This document shows positions 1-7,070 of a stretch of DNA of 26,065 nt, in pieces. Position 1 is the first letter of the stretch. Each line of letters opens with the position of its first letter. The stretch spans positions 1 to 26,065 of the forward strand of contig JBEGMH010000008.1 of assembly GCA_041183125.1 (NCBI GenBank), in the 5' to 3' direction. The stretch comes from JADJPL01 sp041183125 (GTDB taxonomy: Bacteria > Bacteroidota > Bacteroidia > Chitinophagales > Saprospiraceae). The position numbers and the translations under genes were made by a program. The notes beneath the pieces were generated by a model. The model saw only the letters and a list, made by a program, of their open reading frames with translations. It made no database searches and was not told where the DNA came from.

Positions 1-75
1 TAGGTACAGGGTGCGCAGGGCAGTTAGTACCAATACTGCCAACAGGACGGCTACGGTTCTTCTGAGGGTCTTCAT
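1..75 (-). CDS. N-terminus of an exported or membrane-anchored protein (partial)
   Basis: The minus strand from 75 to the window edge encodes 25 codons beginning M-K-T-L-R-R, followed by a run of about 15 hydrophobic residues (V, A, L). This is the shape of a signal peptide or an N-terminal membrane anchor. The gene continues outside the window, so the family cannot be named. It lies 96 bases downstream of the amylosucrase gene on the same strand, and no clear terminator separates them, so it could be the third gene of that operon. That link is inference. Confidence 0.6.
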   Translation of the reverse strand, partial: MKTLRRTVAVLLAVLVLTALRTLYL

Positions 76-171
76 GGTGTTGCGGTTTGAGAGGGTGAAC
101 GCAATAGACAGGCTGCAAGGGGTTGTCAAAGGCTGTTTTCACCCTTCGCCCCCCTCGCAACAAGCTTGATA

Positions 172-2136
172 TTAGTGGTGCGAGCGCATTTCAAAGAGGT
201 AAAAACCGTAGGGCGCAAACATCAGGTGCTCGTGGTCCAATCCGACTTCGGTGCTTTTTTCGCCCCAGTGGTCAAACAGCCGGGCCGGGACCAGCCCATG
301 CTCTTTGAAAGCATACCAGGTAAGCCCAGTCTCGTACGCGCTGAAGTTGAAGAGCGCGTACAGGCGCTGATCGCCGTATGCGCGCAAATAGCCGGCGACG
401 TGTACGTTGTGGGGCGACAGCCAGGTCAGATTTTTGAGGTCGGCCACCACGGGGATTTTTTTGCGGATATCCAATAATTTTTTGGTGCCGGAAAAGACGC
501 GCTCTTCTACCGAACCGCTGAGGGCGATGCGGCTGTTCTTTTCCCAATCAATCACCGGTCGGTGCATCCAGCGGTTGTCGTAGCTTTTGCCGGGATCCTG
601 GAGGTAGCTGTAATCGTTGGTATAGCCGGCTTCATCCCCGTAGAAGAGCATAGGCAGCCCGCCTAAAAAGAAACTGTGGGCCTGCATGAGCAGTACTTTC
701 TGGATGGCCAGGTCAATTTGATACGGATCGTTTTCCTGCAGCGCTTTTTCCAATCCACACAGCGAAGCCAGCGACCCACTGATGCGCGCATCCCCGGTGC
801 GGGGGTTGAAGGAAAATAGGGCACCGCGTGCCGGGCTATATCCAATGGCCCCGGAGTAGTATTCCTTGAGGAATTTGCGGTGCGCTGCCGGATCCTGGCC
901 ACTTTGGGCAATCATCTGGTCGTCGTAGCCAAGGCCGATATCGTCGTGGCAACGGGTATAGGTGATCCAGGAGGCGCCCAGGGGTTTTTGCAGGATTTCG
1001 CGTTGCGCAGCCAGCATAACGCGCGTATCGCCGGTGGCGAGCATGTCCCATTGCAAGGCCATCTGGGTGGCGTTGTATGCAAAATCACATTCTTTGGCCG
1101 TGAAATCCCCGGTGCCGAAATACTTCATGATCTCATTCGGGGCCACGATGGCTTCCCCTAACAAGGCCATGCCGGGGGCGCTGACCAACACACACTGCTT
1201 GATCAGGCGCAGTAGGGTATGTGCCTGGGGCAGGTTCTGGCAACTCGTGCCGGCCTGCTTCCAGATGAATGCAGGGGCGTCTATGCGGAGCAAATCCACG
1301 CCGAGGTTGGCGTAGAAAAGGATGATTTCCAGCATCGCACAGAAAACGGCCGGGTTTTGGTAGTTCAAGTCCCACTGATAGGTATGGAAAACGGTCATGA
1401 CCCATTTTCCGGATGCCTGGTCGTAGGTGAAGCTGCCCGGGGCGCTTTCGGGGAAAATATCCGGCATCCAGGGCTCAAACTGGTCCGGGACGCTGCGGTC
1501 GGGGTACATGTAATAGAAATCCTGAAAAGCGGTATCCCCCTGCCGGGCGCGCTCCGCCCACTCGTGGCGGTGCGAGGTGTGGTTGAGCACGATATCCAGC
1601 ATGAGGTACATGCCTTTTTCCTGCATGGTCTTCCGCAGGGCGATGAGCTCGTCGAGCGTGCCAAACCGGGCGTCCACCTTGCGGAAGTCGGACACGGCAT
1701 AGCCGCCGTCGCTTTCCTTCGGCGGGCTCTCAAAGAGGGGCATCAGGTGCAGGAAATTGATACCCAGTTTTTCCAAATACCCCAGCCGGGACGGCATCTG
1801 CGCAAGGCTGCCGCAGAAACGGTCCACGTAGAGGCTCATTCCGGCAAGTTGGTTGCTCAAAAACCAGGGCCTGGCCTGCGAGGCCTTCTCCACATCCCGC
1901 TTCTTAAGGTCGGCACCGCGTTGTACATACCCCTGGCAGAGAATGCCTAAAAGATTTTCAAAACAAGACGCGCCCTCGGGGTGCTGCCCGTATATTTCAA
2001 AATAAAGTTCCGACAAAGGACCCAACCCGGCGCTGAGCCGTTCGCGGAAAGGATCCTCCGAAAGGCCGTTGGCGCGCAGGGCACGGCCCGTCGCCTCTTG
2101 CAGTACTTCCTGTGTGATCATATCGAATGTGTGCAT
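172..2136 (-). CDS. Amylosucrase-like GH13 alpha-glucan-forming enzyme
   Basis: A 654-residue GH13 enzyme whose order of motifs matches amylosucrase (EC 2.4.1.4), which transfers glucose from sucrose to a growing alpha-1,4-glucan and releases fructose. Visible motifs are DIVLNHTS at 181-188, the nucleophile segment GVDLLRIDAPAFIWK at 279-293 with R284 and D286, the acid/base E328 in LLGEAIV, and the third acid in CHDDIG (H397, D398). The segment after the nucleophile (AGTSCQNLPQAH, 295-306) is typical of amylosucrases rather than general alpha-amylases. GGYAVSD near 144-150 and DNRW at 520-523 fit the salt bridge that shapes the sucrose pocket. There is a helical N-terminal domain of about 90 residues and no signal peptide, so the enzyme is cytoplasmic. 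It starts 12 bases after the transporter gene. A sucrose hydrolase is the main alternative. Confidence 0.88.
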   Translation of the reverse strand: MHTFDMITQEVLQEATGRALRANGLSEDPFRERLSAGLGPLSELYFEIYGQHPEGASCFENLLGILCQGYVQRGADLKKRDVEKASQARPWFLSNQLAGMSLYVDRFCGSLAQMPSRLGYLEKLGINFLHLMPLFESPPKESDGGYAVSDFRKVDARFGTLDELIALRKTMQEKGMYLMLDIVLNHTSHRHEWAERARQGDTAFQDFYYMYPDRSVPDQFEPWMPDIFPESAPGSFTYDQASGKWVMTVFHTYQWDLNYQNPAVFCAMLEIILFYANLGVDLLRIDAPAFIWKQAGTSCQNLPQAHTLLRLIKQCVLVSAPGMALLGEAIVAPNEIMKYFGTGDFTAKECDFAYNATQMALQWDMLATGDTRVMLAAQREILQKPLGASWITYTRCHDDIGLGYDDQMIAQSGQDPAAHRKFLKEYYSGAIGYSPARGALFSFNPRTGDARISGSLASLCGLEKALQENDPYQIDLAIQKVLLMQAHSFFLGGLPMLFYGDEAGYTNDYSYLQDPGKSYDNRWMHRPVIDWEKNSRIALSGSVEERVFSGTKKLLDIRKKIPVVADLKNLTWLSPHNVHVAGYLRAYGDQRLYALFNFSAYETGLTWYAFKEHGLVPARLFDHWGEKSTEVGLDHEHLMFAPYGFYLFEMRSHH

Positions 2137-2148
2137 ATCGTTTCATGC

Positions 2149-3630
2149 CTAATGGCCGCCAACCGGAACAGGGCCTGTTTCGGTACTTGCCTTCCCCCCT
2201 GGAATCCGCAACGTGGCCAATGCCGCAACCAGCAACAATACCCCGGCAAAAGAAATCGCCTTGCCCGCATCGTTTTGCAGTACATATCTCGAAACCGCCC
2301 CGAAGGTGAGGGTCTGGAAAATCATGGGTATCACGATCATCATGTTGATAATCCCCATGTACACGCCGTAGCGCTCTTTGGGGATCTGATGGACGACCAA
2401 CAGGTACGGGACGCCCATCATACTGGCCCAGGCAATGCCAAAACCGGTCATAGGCGCCAGGAGCAGGTACTTGTTCCCTATGTGCGGAAAGGCCAGCAGC
2501 CCTAAGCCGGCCATGACCAAACAGACGAAGTGCACTTGCTTGGGACCGTACTTTTTCGCCATCCCCACCAGGGCAAAGGCGGATAGGAAAGTGACGACAT
2601 TGTACCAGCCATTGACCAGGCCCGTCCAGCCTACCGCCTCCTCAAACAGCGCCTTGTCGCCCGTCGGACTGGTCTTCCATACGGACTGCGCGATGCTCTT
2701 GGCGGCATTTTGCCAATAACAAAACAACGCATACCACTGGAATAGATAGACCAAAGCGAGTTGCCACAGCACAGAAGGCATGTTCAGAATAGCGTCCACA
2801 ATCTCGATGTTTTGCGCAAAGAGCATGCGCAACACCGGATGCGCCTCGGTCTTTTGGAGAAGTGCCTTCAAGGTTCCCCTTTTTACCGCCTCTATGGGCA
2901 AGACCAGCACGACAAAGCTATAGGCAATGAGGGTCGTGATAATGGACAAAAAGAACTGCAGCACGGGATGGGGCATCCCCTTGTTGCGCTCCCGCAGCGC
3001 AGCTAACTCTTCGTCGCTCGGGGGGATTTCCGGGGTTTTGTACATACTCCAGGAAACGGAGCCGATGGAACAAACCGTCCCTAAGAAAAAGGAGGCATAG
3101 ACCCAGATCGGAAGGGAACCCGCCGTACCCGTGACGTACTTCTGGAAGACGAACAGCGAGATATTGGCCAGCGTAATGCCCAATCCGGTGAAAAAACTCT
3201 GGGAGAGGAAACCCAGCCCGAACTGATCCTCCGGCAGCTTGTCGGCGATGAAGGCGCGGTAGGGCTCCATGGCGGTATTGTTGGCAGCATCGAGCACCCA
3301 GAGCAGCCCAGCCGCCATCCACAGCGTACTGCTGAAGGGGTAGGCGAACAGGCAGAGGCTGCACAGCAGGGCACCGATGAAAAAGAAGGGCTTCCGCCTG
3401 CCGTAGCGGGGATGCCAGGTGCTGTCGCTGAGCGCCCCAATGATGGGTTGGATCAACAAGCCCGTCATCGGCCCCGCCAGGTTGAGGATGGGGATTTGGT
3501 CCGGCTGCGCCCCGAGCATGTCGTAGATCGGGTTGACAGCACTTTGCTGAAGACCAAAACTGTACTGAATGCCGAAAAAACCGACGTTCATGTGGATGAT
3601 CTGCGAAAAGGAAAGGCGTGGTTTTAGCAT
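2149..3630 (-). CDS. MFS sugar:cation symporter, GPH/SLC45 type (probable sucrose importer)
   Basis: A 493-residue polytopic membrane protein with about 12 hydrophobic segments. The cytoplasmic loop after the second segment carries RYGRRKPFFFIG (residues 75-86), the hallmark of the glycoside-pentoside-hexuronide/SLC45 sucrose transporter branch of the major facilitator superfamily. LLWVLDAANNTAMEPYRAF further on is also typical of this branch. The central part is long and includes extra hydrophobic and charged stretches before the seventh segment. The gene is first in a minus-strand unit and is followed after 12 bases by the amylosucrase-like gene, which argues for sucrose or a related alpha-glucoside as substrate. 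The family is well supported; the exact substrate is inferred from the neighbour. Confidence 0.85.
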   Translation of the reverse strand: MLKPRLSFSQIIHMNVGFFGIQYSFGLQQSAVNPIYDMLGAQPDQIPILNLAGPMTGLLIQPIIGALSDSTWHPRYGRRKPFFFIGALLCSLCLFAYPFSSTLWMAAGLLWVLDAANNTAMEPYRAFIADKLPEDQFGLGFLSQSFFTGLGITLANISLFVFQKYVTGTAGSLPIWVYASFFLGTVCSIGSVSWSMYKTPEIPPSDEELAALRERNKGMPHPVLQFFLSIITTLIAYSFVVLVLPIEAVKRGTLKALLQKTEAHPVLRMLFAQNIEIVDAILNMPSVLWQLALVYLFQWYALFCYWQNAAKSIAQSVWKTSPTGDKALFEEAVGWTGLVNGWYNVVTFLSAFALVGMAKKYGPKQVHFVCLVMAGLGLLAFPHIGNKYLLLAPMTGFGIAWASMMGVPYLLVVHQIPKERYGVYMGIINMMIVIPMIFQTLTFGAVSRYVLQNDAGKAISFAGVLLLVAALATLRIPGGKASTETGPVPVGGH

Positions 3631-3772
3631 GACGGGTATGAATTGATGTTTAGGTGTCGTTTGTGCTCGTGCCGCTATGATACGGCATTTTTTTTAATTG
3701 CCATAATTTAAGCATGCTGCGAGGGCTATCCTCGAAAGGTTTGAAAAAGGCTTTTTTAAAAAAATAAAATCA

Positions 3773-3802
3773 TTTGGTAAAATGGTATTTTTTATATCTT
3801 TG
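3773..3802 (+). promoter_or_regulatory. Bacteroidota-type promoter of the SRP RNA gene
   Basis: TTTG at 3773-3776, an 18-base spacer and TATCTTTG at 3795-3802 match the Bacteroidota housekeeping promoter (-33 TTTG, -7 TAnnTTTG). Transcription would begin about 6 bases downstream, exactly where the terminal helix of the SRP RNA starts (3808). This is the best promoter in the window. Confidence 0.8.
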
Positions 3803-3807
3803 CGCCC

Positions 3808-3898
3808 GGTGAGCGCACTTGGAGCAGCTCCTTCCAACCCCCCCAGGGCGGAGACGCAGCAAGGGTACGAAGTTGAGCGCCCGTGGTGTTGCTCACCT
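3808..3898 (+). ncRNA. ffs: Signal recognition particle RNA, small bacterial (4.5S) type
   Basis: This non-coding gene encodes the RNA that binds Ffh to target membrane and secreted proteins co-translationally. The Ffh-binding apex is visible at 3843-3863: CAGG, a GCG/CGC helix closed by a GAGA (GNRA) tetraloop, then AGCA on the 3' side, the conserved two-sided internal loop. Flanking helices follow: ACCC with GGGT, CTTC with GAAG, GCTC with GAGC. The outer helix pairs GGTGAGC (3808-3814) with GCTCACC (3891-3897). The 90-base length fits the small Alu-less form. A consensus promoter ends at 3802, and TTATTTTTT after 3897 can act as the terminator. No protein-coding reading explains these pairings. 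Confidence 0.9.
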
Positions 3899-3907
3899 TA
3901 TTTTTTG
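3891..3907 (+). terminator. 3' end and U-tract of the SRP RNA
   Basis: The 3' arm of the outer SRP RNA helix (GCTCACC) runs directly into TTATTTTTT. The closing helix followed by a U-rich tail would release the transcript, so a separate terminator hairpin is not needed. Confidence 0.5.
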
Positions 3908-4008
3908 TAGCAATCGTTCCGGGGCTTCAAAAGCCCACCCTTCCGCCCAGCCTGTGCTCCCCTGCAAGCACACGCCACCCCCGGACATCCACTATAGGTC
4001 TATCTTTT

Positions 4009-4039
4009 TTTGGAGATTTCGCCAAAAAGTTTATATTGC
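4009..4039 (+). promoter_or_regulatory. Possible promoter for the DUF697-SHOCT gene
   Basis: TTTG at 4009-4012, 19 bases, then TATATTGC at 4032-4039, an imperfect match to TAnnTTTG. The expected start point near 4045 lies about 13 bases before an in-frame ATG at 4058 and 145 bases before the favoured ATG at 4190. The rest of 3908-4189 shows no RNA gene and no other convincing gene. Confidence 0.4.
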
Positions 4040-4189
4040 AGAAAAACTTTCTTCAATATGGGAAAAAGCCATCAGACCCGTGGCAAAGGGGACCCGCGAG
4101 GGGCAGAAGCGTTCTCTTTGACCGCTTCTCTGGGCCCTCTAAACAAGTCTATTCAAAAATTGGTATTCAAAACGATAAAAAAACACGCC

Positions 4190-4855
4190 ATGAGCCATTC
4201 CAACCCAAGTTCCGATAAGTCGAGGCATGCCGACACCATCATTCGCAATCATGTCATTTGGTCCATGGGTGCGGGCTTCATACCCGTACTCATCGCGGAT
4301 ATCTTCGCCGTGAGCGCGCTCCAGTTGGACATGATCCGCCAAATGTGCCGGGTGTACGAGGTGGATTTCTCCGAAACACAGGGCAAGGCCATCGTCACCG
4401 CACTCACCGGTACGACCATCGCGCGCGTGACAGCAGGCAGCGTGGCCAAGATGATCCCCATCGTCGGGTCCATGCTCGGCGGGGTCACGGTGTCAGCGTT
4501 CGCCGGCGCTTCTACGTTTGCACTCGGCCAGGTGTTCAAAAGACATTTTGAAACCGGAGGCACTATCCTGGATTTCGACCCTGCCCGGCTGAAAAAAATC
4601 TACCAGGAGCAGTTTGAAAAGGGACGAAAAATAGTCGAAGACCTCGCTAAGCAAAGCAAACAGGGCGGTGTCAGCGAACCCATCATCCTCGAACCCGAGG
4701 AGAGCGCCGGACCGACGGCTGCGGATACCTTCTCCTCCGGTACGGTCAAGCCCGATCTGGTGCGCCAACTCCGCGAACTCGCCGAGCTGAAGGCCCAGGG
4801 CGTCATCACCGAGGAAGAGTTCACCCAGATGAAGCGCCGCTTGATCGAAAGCTAG
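4190..4855 (+). CDS. DUF697-family membrane protein with C-terminal SHOCT domain
   Basis: A 221-residue protein. Residues 14-125 resemble DUF697 (the YcjF-like C-terminal region): an ADTIIRNHVIWSMG opening, then two glycine/alanine-rich hydrophobic hairpins (GAGFIPVLIADIFAV and VAKMIPIVGSMLGGVTVSAFAG) that probably associate with the membrane. A charged stretch follows, and the last 33 residues (LVRQLRELAELKAQGVITEEEF and onward) are a clear SHOCT domain, a short helical motif found at the C-terminus of many oligomerising proteins. DUF697 is often joined to a Ras-like GTPase domain, and none is present here. The function is unknown. The frame is open upstream to an ATG at 4058, giving a 265-residue alternative; 4190 is preferred because the conserved part begins just after it. 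It converges on tsaD with 20 bases between stops. Confidence 0.8.
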   Translation: MSHSNPSSDKSRHADTIIRNHVIWSMGAGFIPVLIADIFAVSALQLDMIRQMCRVYEVDFSETQGKAIVTALTGTTIARVTAGSVAKMIPIVGSMLGGVTVSAFAGASTFALGQVFKRHFETGGTILDFDPARLKKIYQEQFEKGRKIVEDLAKQSKQGGVSEPIILEPEESAGPTAADTFSSGTVKPDLVRQLRELAELKAQGVITEEEFTQMKRRLIES

Positions 4856-4875
4856 CGCATATCCGGGAACACCTC

Positions 4876-5877
4876 CTACCACTGCCATCGCGCCAACGGG
4901 GCGACCTCCTGGCCGCAGAATTCGCCTCTTTGGTACTTGTACCAGGCAGCAACGCCGATCATCGCAGCGTTGTCGGTACAGTATTCCATCGGCGGGATGT
5001 AGGTGTTCCATCCCCGTTTTTCGCCCTCCTGGCGCAGGGCAGCCCGCAGCCCGGAGTTGGCGGAGACCCCGCCGGCAAGGGCTATCTCGCGGATCCCTTC
5101 CTGTTCCGAGGCCCGTATGAGCTTTCGAAGAAGGATGGAGACGATGCGCGCCTGTACAGAGGCACAGATGTCCGGCAGTTCCCGTTGTGCAAACCCGGGT
5201 GCCTCAGCCTCTTGTTTTTGCAGGAAGTGGAGAATAGAGGTCTTCAACCCACTGAAACTGAAGTCGAGGCCTGGAACCTGAGGTTCCGGGAACGCAAACC
5301 GAGGGGAGCCGAGCCTGGCCAAGCGGTCTATTTCCGGCCCGGCAGGGTAGGGTAGGCCTAACATCTTCCCCGTCTTGTCGAATGCCTCTCCCGCCGCGTC
5401 ATCCGTGGTTTGGCCAATAATCTCCATGTCAGAAGGACTCTTCACCACTACTATCTGGGTATGCCCACCGGAGACGGTCAGGCAGAGGAAAGGGAAAGAA
5501 GGCCCCCCGGGCGCGGCGAAGTGGGCCAAGACATGCGCTTGTAAATGATTGACTTCCAATAGGGGCAGTCGCCGTGCCAGCGCAAATGCCTTGGCAAAAG
5601 AAACCCCTACCAAAAGGGAGCCAATGAGCCCCGGTCCCCGCGTGAACGCCACCGCCTGTATGTCCCCGACCGAAAGGCCAGATTGCCGGATGGCAGCCTC
5701 TACGACCGGAACAATATGTGTCTGGTGTGCCCGGGAGGCCACCTCGGGAACTACACCCCCGTATTGCCGGTGTACTTCCTGCGTAGCTAAAACGTTGCTC
5801 AATACCCTGCCCTGCGCGACGACCGCCGCCGAGGTGTCGTCGCAGGAAGACTCTATTGCGAGAATTATTCCATCCAT
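4876..5877 (-). CDS. tsaD: tRNA N6-adenosine threonylcarbamoyltransferase TsaD
   Basis: A 333-residue member of the Kae1/TsaD/Gcp family, close to the usual 335-340. With TsaB and TsaE it transfers the threonylcarbamoyl group from TC-AMP to A37 of tRNAs that read ANN codons. The N-terminus has the ASKHA nucleotide-binding opening AIESSCDDTSAAVV (7-20). Metal ligands H111 and H115 lie in NHLQAHVLAH, SGGHT is at 136-140, and the C-terminal metal-binding Asp is in CTDNAAMIG. All key residues are intact. The gene is divergent from the bactofilin gene, with 101 bases between their starts. An AT-rich run (5883-5890) could hold a -7 element, but the match is weak. Confidence 0.96.
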   Translation of the reverse strand: MDGIILAIESSCDDTSAAVVAQGRVLSNVLATQEVHRQYGGVVPEVASRAHQTHIVPVVEAAIRQSGLSVGDIQAVAFTRGPGLIGSLLVGVSFAKAFALARRLPLLEVNHLQAHVLAHFAAPGGPSFPFLCLTVSGGHTQIVVVKSPSDMEIIGQTTDDAAGEAFDKTGKMLGLPYPAGPEIDRLARLGSPRFAFPEPQVPGLDFSFSGLKTSILHFLQKQEAEAPGFAQRELPDICASVQARIVSILLRKLIRASEQEGIREIALAGGVSANSGLRAALRQEGEKRGWNTYIPPMEYCTDNAAMIGVAAWYKYQRGEFCGQEVAPLARWQW

Positions 5878-5978
5878 TGTATAAAAAATACGGAAATACT
5901 GCTATTTTCCCGGCCGAAAAGTAATTTCAAGTAAGTTTCCACCCCGGTCGGGATTTATTTTCAAACAACGCAACCAAA

Positions 5979-6350
5979 ATGCCTAAAGCTGCATCTAAGT
6001 CAACAAAGGAGAGCGGTACGTTCGGACAGGAAAGTTTCAATACCTGTGTCATCGCCACCGGCACAAAAATAGAAGGAAATTTCCAATCCGCAGAGAACAT
6101 CCGCCTCGATGGTGAAATCGTCGGGGATTTGTCCTGCGAAAAAAAACTGGTGCTGGGCCCGAGTGGCCGCATTCAGGGCAATGTGAACGCCCGGGAAGCA
6201 GTGGTCATGGGGGTTATTACCGGTGACCTCGATATCAAGGGAAGCCTGCACCTAGACCGGACCGCCTCTGTGAAGGGCAATGTGAGCGCCGCACTGCTGA
6301 GCATCGAGGAAGGCGCTTCGTACAACGGTACCTGCGAAGTCAAAAAGTAA
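5979..6350 (+). CDS. Bactofilin (polymer-forming cytoskeletal protein)
   Basis: A 123-residue bactofilin. The core from about residue 20 to 118 is a run of short glycine-punctuated beta-strand repeats (for example IEGNFQSAENIRLDGEIVGDL, then GRIQGNVNAREAVVMGVITGDL) that fold into a right-handed beta-helix and polymerise end to end without nucleotide. The N-terminal tail is short and charged with no membrane segment. Bactofilins scaffold cell-wall enzymes and shape determinants at the inner membrane. The next gene encodes a membrane protein with a pilin-like layout 121 bases downstream. No M23 peptidase gene, a frequent bactofilin neighbour, is adjacent. Confidence 0.92.
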   Translation: MPKAASKSTKESGTFGQESFNTCVIATGTKIEGNFQSAENIRLDGEIVGDLSCEKKLVLGPSGRIQGNVNAREAVVMGVITGDLDIKGSLHLDRTASVKGNVSAALLSIEEGASYNGTCEVKK

Positions 6351-6471
6351 GCGCCCCCAGACCGGAAAAAGGACGCTTAAAGTTTTACTAAGTGCTTTAA
6401 GTTCCCTAAAATTGTGTGATTTTTGTTACACCTGGAGAAAAACCTATTATTCTGTTAAAACCAAGCTACAA

Positions 6472-7059
6472 ATGAGATTAGTAATCAACCTGGTACTTTT
6501 AGCTATCATCGGTCTCCTGCTCTTTTCGGTGGTCAGCCTGATCCGAGAACCGATCATGTTCAAATCCGAAAGGGAGAGAAGGGAACGCGCCGTTGTGGAC
6601 AAACTGATGAAAATCCGTACGGCACAGGAAGCTTTCCGCGATATCACGGGAGCGTTTGCACCGAATTTCGATACCCTGACCCAGGTGCTCGAAACCGGCC
6701 AGTTCAAGGTAATCCAGGTTTTTGGTGACCCGGACGACCCGAACTACACGGGCAAAATCACGTACGATACGCTTTACGTGCCCGCACGCGACACCATGCT
6801 CCGCATCTTGAAGATAGAGAGCTTCAACGACCTGGCCAGGGTGCCTTTCGGGAATGGCGCCACCTTCGAAATCGCAGCGGATGTGATTGACTACCAGCGC
6901 ACCGAGGTGCCGGTCGTCGAAGTAGGTATCGCCCGTAAGGTCTTCATGGACAAGTGGGGCGACCCCAAGTTCCGCCGCTTCGACCAGCGCTTCGATCCGG
7001 AATCCAAGGTCAAATTCGGAAATATGTTTTCTCCAAACCTTTCCGGCAATTGGGAATAG
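6472..7059 (+). CDS. Conserved Bacteroidota membrane protein with pilin-like layout
   Basis: A 195-residue protein with one N-terminal membrane segment (about residues 4-24), a basic amphipathic helix (FKSERERRERAVVDKLMKI), then IRTAQEAFRDITGAFAPNFDTL. That order, a long N-terminal helix followed by residues like the Y-x-x-x-x-G-x-Y-P-x-x-x-x-L region of GspG-type pseudopilins, suggests a pilin-like fold. The usual prepilin peptidase site (G before F-T-L-x-E) is absent, so this is probably a fixed membrane protein and not a processed pilin. ATG 6472 was chosen over an in-frame ATG at 6412 because the hydrophobic segment begins at once and the upstream residues look non-coding. From memory, similar proteins ending in SGNWE are widespread in the phylum, with no known function. 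Confidence 0.75.
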   Translation: MRLVINLVLLAIIGLLLFSVVSLIREPIMFKSERERRERAVVDKLMKIRTAQEAFRDITGAFAPNFDTLTQVLETGQFKVIQVFGDPDDPNYTGKITYDTLYVPARDTMLRILKIESFNDLARVPFGNGATFEIAADVIDYQRTEVPVVEVGIARKVFMDKWGDPKFRRFDQRFDPESKVKFGNMFSPNLSGNWE

Positions 7060-7070
7060 ATACGGTTGTA

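Noticed and set aside
1219..1950. A 243-codon open frame on the plus strand inside the amylosucrase gene
   Set aside because: It is a shadow of the GH13 gene: no family pattern, and the coding signal is fully explained by the minus-strand enzyme.
3670..3695. Hairpin TGCCG-N8-CGGCA followed by eight T on the plus strand
   Set aside because: It looks like an intrinsic terminator, but no plus-strand gene ends upstream. The stem is only 5 bp, and on the minus strand it lies in the leader of the transporter gene without a T tract. It might insulate the SRP RNA promoter, but nothing supports this further.
3720..3734. Short hairpin CGAGG-GCTAT-CCTCG
   Set aside because: Five base pairs with no T tract on either strand and no link to a gene boundary.
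3819..4121. Open frame covering the SRP RNA
   Set aside because: The region folds as SRP RNA with conserved loop bases. The translation is rich in Pro and Arg and resembles no protein.
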